From the NCBI GenBank assembly GCA_905182985.1, contig CAJJDN010000044.1, forward strand, positions 146,708-210,707: a stretch of DNA of 64,000 nucleotides. Reading direction: 5' to 3'. Positions 12,587 to 24,680 of this stretch are shown here, piece by piece. Source of the DNA: Paramecium sonneborni (lineage: Eukaryota; Ciliophora; Oligohymenophorea; Peniculida; Parameciidae). The stretch's first letter is position 1. Each line of letters opens with the position of its first letter. The notes beneath the pieces are model-generated. The model was not told the DNA's origin and did no database searches. It worked only from the letters and a program-made list of their open reading frames with translations. The translations under genes were made by a program, and so were the position numbers.

Positions 12587-13861
12587 TCATTTTGAAGTTT
12601 TCTCTAACTCACCACTGTTTGTTCTAGATAGATGGGATGGCCTAGGATGAGCTTAGTAAACATAAATATTTCCTTTATCTTCTTAAAGATTATGGGATTC
12701 TCGGAGGACAGTGAAATAAGTATGATTCAGTGCATCGTGCGAATTAATTCTCAAGACTGGATCTTTTTGAAGCATTTATTTTAACAAATGCTTAGAATTC
12801 ATTTCATAAATGTACCAGTGCTTGAGGTGAATATCCATTAATTTGATATTCAATCGTGCAACGTCTATTTTTACTCATTACTGATTCGAGTGTATTTGCA
12901 TCAAAACAACTTACACCTCTATTCAATAACTTATAAAAAACAACTCCCAAACTAAAGATATCCCCTTTTTACGTGTATACTGAATGTTCTCGAAACGATT
13001 CTGGTGGCATATAACCAGGAGTACCACAATTACAAGAAATTTGATTCTCATTAGAACTTAAACCAAAATCTAGAATCTTTATGATTTTATTTTAACATAA
13101 TATCATATGTTATGGTTTAATATCTCTATGAATTATCTTATTCTAATGTAAGTAATCAATTATTTAAAGAGTTTATTTTAGAATCATTTAAATATCTCGT
13201 TCTTCCAATTTGCTCTTTTTTTACTAATAGCATTATTTATAACCTTACTTTTTGTTTATTAATAATAGAGTCAAGTGATTATCCTATGACTAATTCAGTA
13301 ATTAAGCCATAAGTCTTTTCATTTAATCTATAAACATCATATAACTTGATGATTCCTTAATGATTTAACTAATGCAAAATAGCAACTTCAATTTCAATAT
13401 TCTTTAAATGAGCCTCATTACGTAATTTGATTTTCTTTAAAGCATAGTCTTTACCATCCCTTAAATTTGTTATTTTATTGACCTGATCATAGAAGAACTC
13501 ATACTTTTGAAAATGTGCCTTTTCCCAATAAATCACCAACCAAATAATCTTATTTAAATGTTCCAAATGATATTTTACATCCTATCAATAAACGAAAATG
13601 AGATAGATCACTCTCATCTCCATAGTAATAATTAATTAGATCTCCTTATTTCAATCCAAAAGCTGTTTCCCGTCCTTCATTATACAACCAATAGATAGTT
13701 TAATGAATGTTTAATGGAACTTAAATTTAATCTATGCTATTAATAGAAACAAGCTCTATTCTCTTTTTCATCACTGAAATGTGATATTACATTGTTCTTG
13801 TATGCACAATGAATTTAAATTACGGCTCAATGTCATCTTCTCCAGTCACAATTTCTTCCAT
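12587..13861 (-). CDS. Protein kinase with altered catalytic loop (HRDIKPQH)
   Basis: 400 residues; introns 12791-12815 (AAG end), 13224-13248 and 13483-13504 (CAG end); spliced length is a multiple of three. Residues 1-110 form a PH-like leader like that of the kinase at 2214. Then LGKGTFSKV (glycine loop, split by an intron), YALKKIK (beta-3 lysine), HRDIKPQH, ILDFGLS, CGTPGYMPPE and a C-lobe ending KDPVLRINSHDALNH. The catalytic Asp and Lys are present, but the metal-binding Asn of HRDxKxxN is His (codon 13107-13109). It may be weak or inactive. Layout otherwise matches CDPK/ULK-like soluble kinases; there are no EF-hands. Confidence 0.85.
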
Positions 13862-13879
13862 AATTTTATATATTATAAA

Positions 13880-15242
13880 TCATTTCAAAAAACTCATAAC
13901 ATTCCTAACTTCCATAACCTCTTAACCTTTAAAAAACTGATTTACTTCTTCCAAACTTAATTCTATCTCTGCCCTTCTTGCCATTATCAATACATTAGAT
14001 TGAGAGAATTCTCCAAATTCATTCAACAAGTCTTTGTTTTATATTAAAGCTTTCTTTTTGTATTATTATTTCAAATATCTACTTAATTGCAATAACAAAA
14101 TCAATTTTATAAACAGCATCTTCAAAACATTCATATTTATTGGTTGCTTTCTCTCCAAAATCCTACTACATTATAATGATTGTTTAAACTCTTCATAGTT
14201 CTATCCACCAAAGAAATTCATCAATTAATCTACATCAGAATAATCTAACATAAATTCTTATCCCACTATATCTTATATCTTATTTTACAAATATTAATAT
14301 TCTAATCTATCATTTATACTTAATAATTCAAACAATTTCAAACTATCAAATTTATTTAATTTCTATAACAATTAATCTATCTATTAATATATTTAACTGT
14401 GCTCCTTTATTAAATATAGTAGACTTCTTATCTATTTCCATTCATATTATCTAAACTAATTAATATTCTTACCTTAAAATACTTTTTTATTTCTCAAATT
14501 CTTAAAAGTTATGAATTCCCTTTCTGAATTTTTTAGTATATGAATGATATGGACATGATTTATTGTTTATCCATTCCAATTTTATATCCTTATTTCTCAA
14601 TTAATCTTTATCTAACTCTTTTTCATTAATCTCTATATTTTAATCTAATTCTTTAAATAATTTCTTCATATCTTCATATGTAACAACTCCATTCTAATCA
14701 AAATCTAATCTTCTCCAAATTGCTTCTGTATTTATTTTATAACCAAAATCACTTACTAATTAATTTAAATCTTTCTATTTGAATGGGTACTCTAACAACC
14801 CCTCAATTTCTATTGGATATTATTTCATTTATAATAAAAAATAAATTTCACTTGCTATTAGAATTGATAAATGTTATTTTATTAATTCTTATTCTTCAGG
14901 TGAACCTATTGTTTTTTAGAGTTTTTTTGTTAATTATGCTCTTAATTGCGGTTTACTTCTAGGCAAACATAAATTCATAAAATTTGCAAAAGATAACTTT
15001 ATATCTTTAAATTCTGAGTAATAATCAATCAATAATGCACATTGTTCTGTCGGTTTAGAAATTAATTTTGAAATTGCATCAAGCGTTATTTAATTTGTAT
15101 TTTGTTCATCAACTATTTAAAATGCTCTATAAAGTGTAAAATATTCATTAGATGTCATATGAATTTTAGTGTTTTCTATTTGTTCCTCCAAATCGAGAAG
15201 ATGAATAATCAAATCTATAAAATTTTATCTGTTATTTTTCAT
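13880..15242 (-). CDS. EF-hand protein, 446 residues
   Basis: One 22-nt intron at 14451-14472. One canonical EF-hand loop is clear (DFDQNGVVTYED, about residue 190). A degenerate one precedes it (VDEQNTNQITLD, about residue 45). The rest is helical and ends EVNQFFKGQEVMEVRNVMSFLK. I chose the ATG at 15242-15240; an in-frame ATG at 15275 exists but would leave only 3 bp to the stop of the upstream hydrolase gene. Likely a calcium-responsive cytosolic or cytoskeletal protein; partner unknown. The spliced length is a multiple of three from either start. Confidence 0.75.
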
Positions 15243-15278
15243 AATATATTAATTAGTATATATAAAACTTTACATTCT

Positions 15279-16507
15279 TCAATTAGAAACGAAAACTCTT
15301 AGAAGTAGTTCTATAAATAATAAGATACTGACTTTAGTACTCGTTTTTAGACATGCATATTTTCTAATAGAATTTATAAATTGAATACTTTCTAAATAAA
15401 ATTAGAAGAATCGTTAAAAATATTCTAATTTTGCTTCTATAAAATTTAACAACAACTCCATAATTGTGTTCTCTCATAAAAGACATTTTGATATCTTTAC
15501 TTAACATTTTTGTACACCATTAAGTTATCAGTACTTTCATCTTAGACCATTCAGAATCATTATGTAATTCATGAAATCCTTATTCAAATATTTTGAGTGT
15601 TTTTTCTTTAGATTAAATGAGTCTATAAAAATCAAGTGAATCTAAATGTGATGCAACTTTGTCTTCTTTTCCATGTAATAATAGAATAGGGATTTTGAAT
15701 TTAGTTGCATTTGGCAATATAAATTGTTAAAACAATAGTACATTATATGCAAATTAGATACTCATATAAGGATGCATTAGATGATCAGTTGCAAGTTTTC
15801 TTATATGATGATTATTTTTAGAAGCATAAGATAAATTGTGATATGTATTAACCTAAAGATCAGGACATAGCTTAGTCATTAGTTTAAGTGTGAGCATCTT
15901 AAATTTACCATATTTTGCTGGTACTCTTAATTATGCATTACTACAAATCAATCCTTAAAATTGAAATGAAGGATTCATTAAACAAAAACTAATTACCATA
16001 GAAGCACCAAGAGCATGGCAAAATATAAATAAAGGAACTGATCTATCTACTATTTGTAAAACAGTGTCTAAATCCATGTGCATTTATTCAACTGTTGCTT
16101 GTCCTCTTATACCTCCAGAATAACCAAATCCTCTTTAGTCATAAAGATAAACTTTAAAATTATTAGAAAGAAAACAATCTGTCAACTAGAATGAATCAAA
16201 TTTGAATTTACTTATTGATAATTTCCTGAATGCTCACCAAATCCATGAACTATGATTATTTAAGCATCTACTAATTAAGGAGTAAATTCCTAAAAATATA
16301 ATTAAACTCCATGTGTTTTAGTATCAAGATATCTCCTAGACACCTAAAATTTACTTAATTAAGTACAGTGACTTTTGATGTTTATTAAATTCCTAGAAAT
16401 GTTGGATTGAATCCTTTCTTAAATTTTTAACTGTCAGATTAGATATCTGTACTTTCTGTTCTTTTAGGTGAATCCATCAATCTCTCATCTGTGGTAGAAT
16501 AGCTCAT
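15279..16507 (-). CDS. Monoacylglycerol-lipase-like alpha/beta hydrolase, nucleophile lost
   Basis: 384 residues; introns 15364-15388, 16186-16211 and 16344-16366. Early motifs are those of the MGLL/hydrolase_4 family: IIIVHGFGEHSGNY (oxyanion region), then YLYDQRGFGYSGG. The nucleophile elbow, normally GHSMGG, reads CHALGAS, so Ser is Ala (codon 16012-16014). The acid (HGKEDKVA) and histidine (QGFHELHND) positions remain. The C-terminus after the third intron is hydrophobic (IRIFLTILLILF, VSILLFIELLL) and may be a membrane anchor. Family membership is firm; lack of hydrolase activity is inferred from the missing serine. Confidence 0.85.
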
Positions 16508-17160
16508 TATATATTTATTTTTGTGAACCTTAGAGTCAAATGTATGTGATTAAGAATGAGGTATTATCTTTCATTATGACGCAAGCGTTCATTAGATCAA
16601 TAAATTTTATAAAAAAATATATTCAACCATTCAATCTATCTTTACTATGATTGTTTCTCAACTACAAAATCGTTATATTTGTCAACCTATATGATAATAG
16701 AAATTTTTTATAAATAAATTTATCATCTACGCTTCAAAACTATGATTTTATTTCAATATTCAACCCAATTTTATTATTTATAGGTTTAATGGTTCATTTG
16801 CAACAAAGTATATAGTCCAAATAAGTTTTGAGTGTTTTATCTATTTTATTTTACTTTCATTCCATTTTAAACAATCCTTTTATAATGGAATTGTAATTAT
16901 TTATAAAAGCAAATATCAACCAAAATTAATCTTTTTTCAATTAGTATTTGAGGTTTTCTAGTAATATTACTTTATTTAAATAATAGAAGGTTCAAAAATA
17001 TTTATACAAATAATAATTATTGAATTTATTAAATTATAGTGATTTATAATTAAAAATATATTTATGTTATTAAAAATTATTTTAATAATTTAAAATAAGA
17101 AATTTGAGGAAATAACATCAATTTATATAACTAATGATTTATCATATCATAATAATTATG
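16508..17160. other. AT-rich intergenic stretch, no gene seen
   Basis: About 650 bp upstream of the hydrolase start and downstream of the Q-rich pseudokinase stop. It contains A/T runs and many TGA codons; nothing recognisable on either strand. Confidence 0.4.
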
Positions 17161-18761
17161 TCAATAGTAATTCGGTGTTTATTTATTTCTCTTTTCAGTA
17201 TCCCGAGTCATTTTTAATGCCTATTGAATCTTTCTATCGATTTCATTTAATCCATCTCCTTATTCTTCCTCTTGATAATACATTGTTGATGTCATATTTT
17301 ATGGTGATTATAATGTATGATATGGAGATTATTCAATTTATTAAGGTAAATGATGAACTGGTTGTTATACGAAATAATTAGATTAAGCATTTGCTAATTC
17401 ATTTAAATAAGGTTGTTACTAATATGAATACATATAAGACTATTGTTATGGAGGGAATTATGATTATGGAATAGGTTATTATTAAGTCTATTATTATGGT
17501 AATTAAGATGCTAGTATTGGTTGGTGTTGTGGAAGAACTTATTATTAATATTAATAAGATGGTTATTAAGGTAAAGAATGTAATTATTATGGTTAAATAA
17601 CTTATTATTATTATTATTATTATTATGGTTAAATAACTTATTATTATGGTTATTATTATTGGAATTATTATTAGAATTAGATAGGGATTTAACTTTAAGG
17701 GTATTATTATTATTATTAATGTTGAGGTGGTAAGGATTATGAGTATTGTTAATATGAGGGTCTGTATGGTGAAATAGATTATTACGGTGGTTAAGGCTGT
17801 TAATATATAAGTGAAAAGGGCTATAGATTTAAAATCTGGACTTCAAATTATTTGAGGGCATCCTGATTATCAATATTGAAATTACATAAATATCTTAATA
17901 AGAAGGTCTTTCATCTGGTTATTCTTTTAATAACTCTCTCACCATTCTATACCAGGGATTTGAATATTCAAGTTGTCTTACAGTTTCTAATAACTACTAT
18001 AGAAGATTGCCATCAATTCTATTAGACTTATATAGATTCTTCCCACTAATCAGAGTTGAACATTCTAACATAGTAACTCCCAAAGAATAGACATCTGATT
18101 TAGCAGTATTTGACGGATTGTTAAATGAATATAATTATTCTGGACTTAAATATGCTACTTCTTAATTATTTATTTATCTTTAATAACCTGTTTAATCTGG
18201 TTTCAATATACCTAATTCCTTAAATTAGTTAATTAGAATAATTACAGCCATTTTTAAATCATCTGATAATTAAATATTGCAAGGTCTAATATCTCCAAGA
18301 ACTTTATTTTATTCTTCAAGATAAATTCCCAACTTAGCAATTGTAAATAACATTTTCCATAATTCAGCTTCTGTAAAGTATTGATTAGTTTGTCTTCTTG
18401 TTTCAATTGACTTTTCTAATGTGTAATCGAAGAATTCCAAATATACTGTAATTTTTGAAAAATCTCCACACCATTAATTTTATGAATTTGAATGAAACCC
18501 TAACAGTTTGACTAAATTTTAATGCTAAATCTTAGATCTCTACTCACAATTACCTAAACTAATCAATTTTATATTACTAATAGATGTTTCATACTCTGAT
18601 GAATTATTGCACCAGATACTTTTTACCATTATGTAGGTATTCTATTGTGTTCTATAAATCTAAACATCTCCAAAACGTAAATCTTTTAATTCTCTCACTT
18701 TTACACATTATTTTTAGAATTCTTACACAAATTTCTCACCCTAGGAAGAATTAGCACCCAT
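17161..18761 (-). CDS. Myristoylated pseudokinase with Gln/Pro-rich tail
   Basis: 525 residues with one 23-nt intron at 17863-17885 (CAG end); the spliced length is a multiple of three. It begins MGANSSQ, a plausible N-myristoylation signal. Residues ~60-290 follow a kinase fold: HQNLVKLLGFHS, LGDIRPCNIQL in place of HRDLKPxNxL (Asp and Asn kept, Lys replaced by Arg), no DFG (MAVIILINQFKELG instead), LSPEQLYS, SDVYSLGVTMLE, PDERPSYQDI. The missing DFG argues for a pseudokinase. After the intron comes ~225 residues of Gln, Pro, Tyr and Ser, encoded largely by TAA/TAG, ending MTRDTEKRNKQTPNYY. The tail looks intrinsically disordered and may mediate assembly. Confidence 0.85.
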
Positions 18762-18786
18762 TTTTAAATTTTTATAGTTAAAAATA

Positions 18787-19803
18787 TCATTAAACAACTT
18801 TTAATCCTTCTAATTACAATATCTTATTATATGCATCCATTAAATCTTCTACAACATATTTTCCAGGGTCTTATACATCATTTTCACTACCTCTAAATAC
18901 TCCACTTCTCACTAAAATAGATGGCCATCCAATTTAATTTGCTCCTCTTATATCACTTGCAGGATTATCCCCAATCATATAAATATTACCTATGTTTTCA
19001 TGTTTTTCATTTATATAGGTTTGTACATATTTGAATGTATTTATAGATGGTTTTCCATAATATATGATATTTGGAAATATATTATGCTCTTTTTTTAAAA
19101 TAGATATCAGTGCATTTGTAAATGTTCCAAATGCCAATCTTGGTAACTTAAAATTATCAGCATACGTAATATCATTATTGACTACATAAATTGGTAAATT
19201 GTTATTTTCTTACACCAATTTTGTAATTGTCTATATACTTTCTTCCCATTTAATCGGATCAAAAACTATAAATATTGCTTCAATTTATTTATTTTTAATC
19301 AAATCCATGTTCCTTTATTTGATATCAGCCTCATATTGTTTAATAGTTTCAGTTTCATATTCTTTAAAAGGAACTTAATCAAATAATGCTGAATATTCAT
19401 CTATTGTGTAAAAATATTTTAATTCACAATCCTTTGCTATCTCTGTGAGTTTACCAGCTCCACAAATTAAAATTAATTTATTCTAGTATTCATTCATTAT
19501 TGGTCTTAGAGGAGTGTAATTTAGAAAAACATGATGGCTTTTAAAATCTGTACCCATAATTTTGTTTAAAGAATTAGCTTTCTACAATTCTGTGCATCCT
19601 CCTCCATTTGTTAATAAGTAGAAGGGAATACGAATATTATGTTTTTCCCCATTTGTATAATGACAATTCAATAATTCCTTAACTACTATATCTGAATTTG
19701 TAACGGTTGACTTTCCTCTAATCAATACTCCATCAATATCTGAGACTATTGCTGGAATCAATTTATTCATTTTTATATTTAATATTTCATTTGAGTAAAT
19801 CAT
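18787..19803 (-). CDS. HAD-superfamily phosphatase, CECR5/HDHD5-like
   Basis: 338 residues in one intronless frame. Motif I is AIVSDIDGVLIRG (DxD nucleophile pair), followed by PFYLLTNGGGC (motif II Thr/Ser and the TNG signature), YYGKPS (motif III Lys) and YMIGDNPASDIRGAN (motif IV acids). This order and the C2 cap insert match the class II HAD group that includes CECR5/HDHD5 and 4-nitrophenylphosphatase-type enzymes. An in-frame ATG twelve codons downstream (19770) is an alternative start; no clear targeting peptide is visible. All catalytic residues are kept. Substrate unknown. Confidence 0.9.
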
Positions 19804-20747
19804 AATAATTTCTCAATTTTATTAAATCATCTTATGGATGATATGCAATCTTCAATTTTATTGAGAAGTTTCTATTCTCAATCAATTATTGTATATTAAT
19901 AAATTAATTTTCGACTAACAATTTCAACAAATTTTCCTGATCTTTTCATTATAAAATTTCCAATTATAAAAGAATTATTAAGGCTTGAAAAAAAGTGGAA
20001 AAATTTAATAATTTAAAGCTAATTTTGTAATTATAAAATTTCTATCATGAACAATATATATTGAAATAATTATGGAGTGATTTTAATTTCTAATATTAAA
20101 AAATCATTGAAGTTGTTAAATAAGATCTTCAAGCAACAAAGTGTCACTAATAATTGAAGCAATCTTTAATATAAATTTACGATTATTCCTTGTTAAATAT
20201 TTTGTGTTGTTTTTATTGTTAATTAATGAGTCTAAAATTAATTTCAGAAATATTAGCTAAATTATTGATGGCATCAAAAAGATTTTAAAACTTAACATAT
20301 AAATCTATTTTATTTTTTAAAGTTTAATAAATATTCTTACGAGATTGTTATAAATTTGTGGAAGCCTTTTAGAGTTGCATCTTAAAAAATCTTTAATTTT
20401 TGGGATCACATAATATTTTATTTTCTTATTTATTTGATAACATGGAAATATTTTCGATTTAATTTTTAATACAAACAGAATTATAAAATAGATTGTCATA
20501 ATTAAAATTATTGATCTCCTTTCATAGAAAATATACAGCTATTTTTCTGTAAAATATTTTAAAAGAGAAATCCTATTAGTATATTTGATAGGGATGATTA
20601 GACTATCAGAAATCTTAGTGATAACTTTTGATTTTTTAATTTTTAATGACTTTGTCTTTAAGATTGGAATTATTTCCAAAATATTTTAAATAAAGGATAT
20701 CACTTTATTAAAGACTTATAAATTAATTCATTTTATAATTTAATAAA
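19804..20747. other. AT-rich intergenic stretch; its right part is inside a duplicated block
   Basis: Lies between the HAD gene start and the truncated copy of the pyruvate dehydrogenase gene. It holds A/T-rich sequence with small chance frames only. From 20092 onward it is identical to 21384 onward because of the repeat described separately. Confidence 0.4.
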
Positions 20748-21382
20748 TCAACGAGCTCCTTTTAATACGTTTAAGACAGCATCAATAATTTGTTCTGTTT
20801 TAGGAAATGCCATAGCTTCTAAATTAAAAGCATAAGGTGTAGGTATTTCAACTCCAGTAACTCTTTAAACAGGAGCATCTAAATATTTAAAAGCTCCTTC
20901 TTCCATAATAAGTGCTGTAATTTCAGCTCCAATTCCAGATTATGGCCATCCTTCTTCAACACAAACAACTCTTCCTGTTTTTTTAACACTTTCAATAATA
21001 GTATGTCTATCTAATGGTCTTAAACTTCTTAAATTAATAACTTCACAACTAATTCCTTCACGAAATAGTTATTCTGCAGCTCTAAGAGAATATTCAACCA
21101 TTTTAGAGAATGCTACAATTGTAACATGTTCACCTTTTCTCATAATCTTAGCTTTTCCAATAGGAGCAATATAATTTGGATCTCTGGCTTCAGCTGATAA
21201 TTCATATGATTCACTATATAAAATTTCATTCTCCAAAAACACAACTGGGTTTGGATTACGAATTGCTGCTTTTAATAATGATTTTGCATCATCACAATCA
21301 AAAGGTGCTAGTACTACTAATCCTGGTACATTACTATACCATGAAGCAAAACATTGAGAATGTTAAGCTGCTACATATGCAG
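20092..21382 (+). repeat. First copy of a 1,291-bp exact direct repeat flanking an N
   Basis: This stretch is repeated base for base, as far as I compared it, at 21384-22674, offset 1,292. The single N at 21383 separates the copies. Such a layout is expected when two contigs that overlap are placed end to end instead of merged, so this copy is most likely an assembly artefact. Confidence 0.9.
20748..21382 (-). pseudogene. Truncated duplicate of the pyruvate dehydrogenase E1-beta gene (assembly copy)
   Basis: Carries the 3' portion of the E1-beta coding sequence in the first repeat copy, ending in the same LKGAR and TGA. It stops at the N where the repeat breaks, so it lacks the 5' half. It is identical to the matching part of the intact gene at 22040-23177 and should not be counted as a second locus. 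Confidence 0.85.
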
Positions 21383-21383
21383 N

Positions 21384-22674
21384 AATATTAAAAAATCATT
21401 GAAGTTGTTAAATAAGATCTTCAAGCAACAAAGTGTCACTAATAATTGAAGCAATCTTTAATATAAATTTACGATTATTCCTTGTTAAATATTTTGTGTT
21501 GTTTTTATTGTTAATTAATGAGTCTAAAATTAATTTCAGAAATATTAGCTAAATTATTGATGGCATCAAAAAGATTTTAAAACTTAACATATAAATCTAT
21601 TTTATTTTTTAAAGTTTAATAAATATTCTTACGAGATTGTTATAAATTTGTGGAAGCCTTTTAGAGTTGCATCTTAAAAAATCTTTAATTTTTGGGATCA
21701 CATAATATTTTATTTTCTTATTTATTTGATAACATGGAAATATTTTCGATTTAATTTTTAATACAAACAGAATTATAAAATAGATTGTCATAATTAAAAT
21801 TATTGATCTCCTTTCATAGAAAATATACAGCTATTTTTCTGTAAAATATTTTAAAAGAGAAATCCTATTAGTATATTTGATAGGGATGATTAGACTATCA
21901 GAAATCTTAGTGATAACTTTTGATTTTTTAATTTTTAATGACTTTGTCTTTAAGATTGGAATTATTTCCAAAATATTTTAAATAAAGGATATCACTTTAT
22001 TAAAGACTTATAAATTAATTCATTTTATAATTTAATAAATCAACGAGCTCCTTTTAATACGTTTAAGACAGCATCAATAATTTGTTCTGTTTTAGGAAAT
22101 GCCATAGCTTCTAAATTAAAAGCATAAGGTGTAGGTATTTCAACTCCAGTAACTCTTTAAACAGGAGCATCTAAATATTTAAAAGCTCCTTCTTCCATAA
22201 TAAGTGCTGTAATTTCAGCTCCAATTCCAGATTATGGCCATCCTTCTTCAACACAAACAACTCTTCCTGTTTTTTTAACACTTTCAATAATAGTATGTCT
22301 ATCTAATGGTCTTAAACTTCTTAAATTAATAACTTCACAACTAATTCCTTCACGAAATAGTTATTCTGCAGCTCTAAGAGAATATTCAACCATTTTAGAG
22401 AATGCTACAATTGTAACATGTTCACCTTTTCTCATAATCTTAGCTTTTCCAATAGGAGCAATATAATTTGGATCTCTGGCTTCAGCTGATAATTCATATG
22501 ATTCACTATATAAAATTTCATTCTCCAAAAACACAACTGGGTTTGGATTACGAATTGCTGCTTTTAATAATGATTTTGCATCATCACAATCAAAAGGTGC
22601 TAGTACTACTAATCCTGGTACATTACTATACCATGAAGCAAAACATTGAGAATGTTAAGCTGCTACATATGCAG
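21384..22674 (+). repeat. Second copy of the 1,291-bp direct repeat
   Basis: Starts directly after the N at 21383 with the same sequence as 20092 onward and ends where the complete pyruvate dehydrogenase gene continues. The gene is whole only in this copy, which supports the overlap explanation. Confidence 0.9.
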
Positions 22675-23177
22675 TTGCTCTTAATCATATTATTCATTTT
22701 TTACCCATTAATCCCTCTAAATACTATAGATGCTTTCTAATCACCAGCACTCATATAATGAGCTTTTGCTGCAGAATTTATTATATGATCTATTGCTTGC
22801 ATTGCAAAATTCCAAGTCATAAATTCAACTATTGGTTTCAATCCATAAAGTGCAGCACCTACTGAAATTCCTGTAAATCCAGCTTCGGTTATTGGTGTAT
22901 CAATTATTCTATCACCTCCATACTTTTAAAACAGTCCTTTAGATACTTTATATGCTCCTTAAAATTGTCCTACTTCCTCACCTAAAGTATTACTTTCAAT
23001 CTTCTACCTATCAAAAATACATTTGGATCATTAGCTAACTCTTCATCCATTGCAAGATTTATTGCTTCTCTAACTGTCATCTTTATTGGAGTTAATTATG
23101 TTGCTTCTATTATGTTTATGATCTATATTTATACATGCTTGAAATCCATAGCGTAATTTCAATAAATTTCTATACAT
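22040..23177 (-). CDS. PDHB: Pyruvate dehydrogenase E1 component, beta subunit
   Basis: 352 residues; introns 22680-22704 (AAG end), 22982-23007 and 23107-23134. Subunit of the mitochondrial pyruvate dehydrogenase complex, which converts pyruvate to acetyl-CoA. The leader [15 protein letters not shown] is a typical presequence. Then [107 protein letters not shown] and a C-terminus ending VLKGAR. Every conserved block is present, and the length suits the family. The start codon lies only 8 bp from that of the divergent RING gene. Confidence 0.97.
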
Positions 23178-23185
23178 TAATTTTT

Positions 23186-24668
23186 ATGATATTTTTATTA
23201 TGCTTCACCTTTGTTTTAGCTAACTTTAATACTTAATATGTTACTGATGAATTACAAATTTAACACACTGATTTGAATAGTTCAAAAACTTATTTACTCT
23301 CCATGATATTAACATAAATTCCAAAAAATAATTATTGCTTACCTTTGCTTTAAGTCATCGTAAACAACTAAATTTATAATGATACATTAGCATATTCCAT
23401 TAAAGCTGATATTCAGAAGGTTTATTTTTAGTCAACTGATGCTATTACTATAAAAGTTAGTTGTAATGTTCTTGATTACTTTTAAAATCAAAAAAACTTA
23501 AATAAAACGATGCATTTTAATTTAAGTCTGCATGAAGCTGTAAATCTATTTTTAATTTTAGTAATAACACATTTCCTTACCTTGTTAATTTCCTTATTAC
23601 GGATAGAACTGTAGTCTTTCAATTTAATAAATTTACAAGGAATTTGCAGTAACAATATCAATTCAAAACAATACATGGTTTTATGCATATGCTATTCTTG
23701 ATGATGATAATTATGAAGTAATTTCTCAATAATAAATTTTTAGATTATAGTTGAAAATGGAAAATTGTAATTTGGTGTTTCAATCATTTCATTTGATAAA
23801 ATTAATACAACTACTCTTCCAACATTTTTTTAAGACTTTATTGTTTTGGATTCTGATAATGATGAAAATCTTATTTCATTATCCCATTCGAAAAAAAGTT
23901 CAAATAGTATTTATATAATTGGTTTTTATAATTTCAATCCAACTTAAATTCAAGAAATTACTATTACCATTACGTACTTATTATAATTATATACAGAACT
24001 GCTTTTTAAGATCAAGAATTTCCATTTTGGGCTATAATGTTATTAATATCTATTGTAATCTTTGGTTTAATTCTTTTTATAATAATACTTTGTCATTTTA
24101 GACGTTAATATAAAAAACTAACTCAAATTTAACCTGCTTTGGATAGAAAAGTTTTAAAGAAATACATACCAACATAAAAAATAGATTCTAAGATGAAATA
24201 GGAAACCTGTTCAGTTTGCTTATTATAATTTGAATTAAAAGAAAAATATTGTCTAACACCTTGTAAACATTATTTTCATGAATAATGTTTGATAGATTGG
24301 TATTCTAATATTTATATTATTAAAGGACAACAAAATAAGCTAATTGTCCTGTTTGTAGATAAGGTTTACTAGAAAATGAAATAATAGAATTATTGGAAGT
24401 GAAAAGTAATAGAAATCGAGAAACAAAAGAGACTAAAATATAAGAAGTAATATAATCTAAGGAAAATCCACCTTCTTAAACTTATAGAGATTTACCTTTT
24501 CTTCAATTATCATCTTCTCCATTTAGAACTTAGTGTAAAATAGAATTGGATAGTTCACCTTAAGGAGGGAATTCACCATAAATAGTTTAATTTGATGGAT
24601 CTCCACAAAATCTGACAAATCGAAATTTATATTTTTAATCAGATGGAATTGTAGAATCACAAAATTGA
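23186..24668 (+). CDS. Single-pass membrane RING-H2 ubiquitin ligase
   Basis: 461 residues; introns 23540-23561, 23718-23743, 23974-23996 (CAG) and 24300-24325 (AAG). The start is chosen for the signal peptide MIFLLCFTFVLANF. A luminal region of ~280 residues follows with a short Cys-containing EGF-like stretch (CQFPYYGQNC). Then comes a TM helix (FWAIMLLISIVIFGLILFII) and a basic stop-transfer HFRRQYKK. A cytosolic RING-H2 has ETCSVC, CKHYFHEQCLIDW and NCPVCRQ, giving C-x2-C, C-x-H-x2-H-x2-C and C-x2-C spacing. A Ser/Pro/Gln-rich tail ends the protein. It resembles PA-TM-RING ligases, though I cannot confirm a PA domain. Likely acts in the endomembrane system. Confidence 0.9.
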
Positions 24669-24680
24669 TATTATTTTCTC

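Noticed and set aside
17200..17866. A plus-strand Tyr/Gly-rich frame with runs of Tyr codons, first read as a damaged gene
   Set aside because: It holds several in-frame TGA codons and is exactly antisense to the Gln/Pro-rich tail of the minus-strand pseudokinase, whose frame is clean after one 23-nt intron.
20317..20499. A 60-codon minus-strand frame that recurs at 21609-21791
   Set aside because: Its repetition comes from the assembly duplicate, and it has no motif or intron support.
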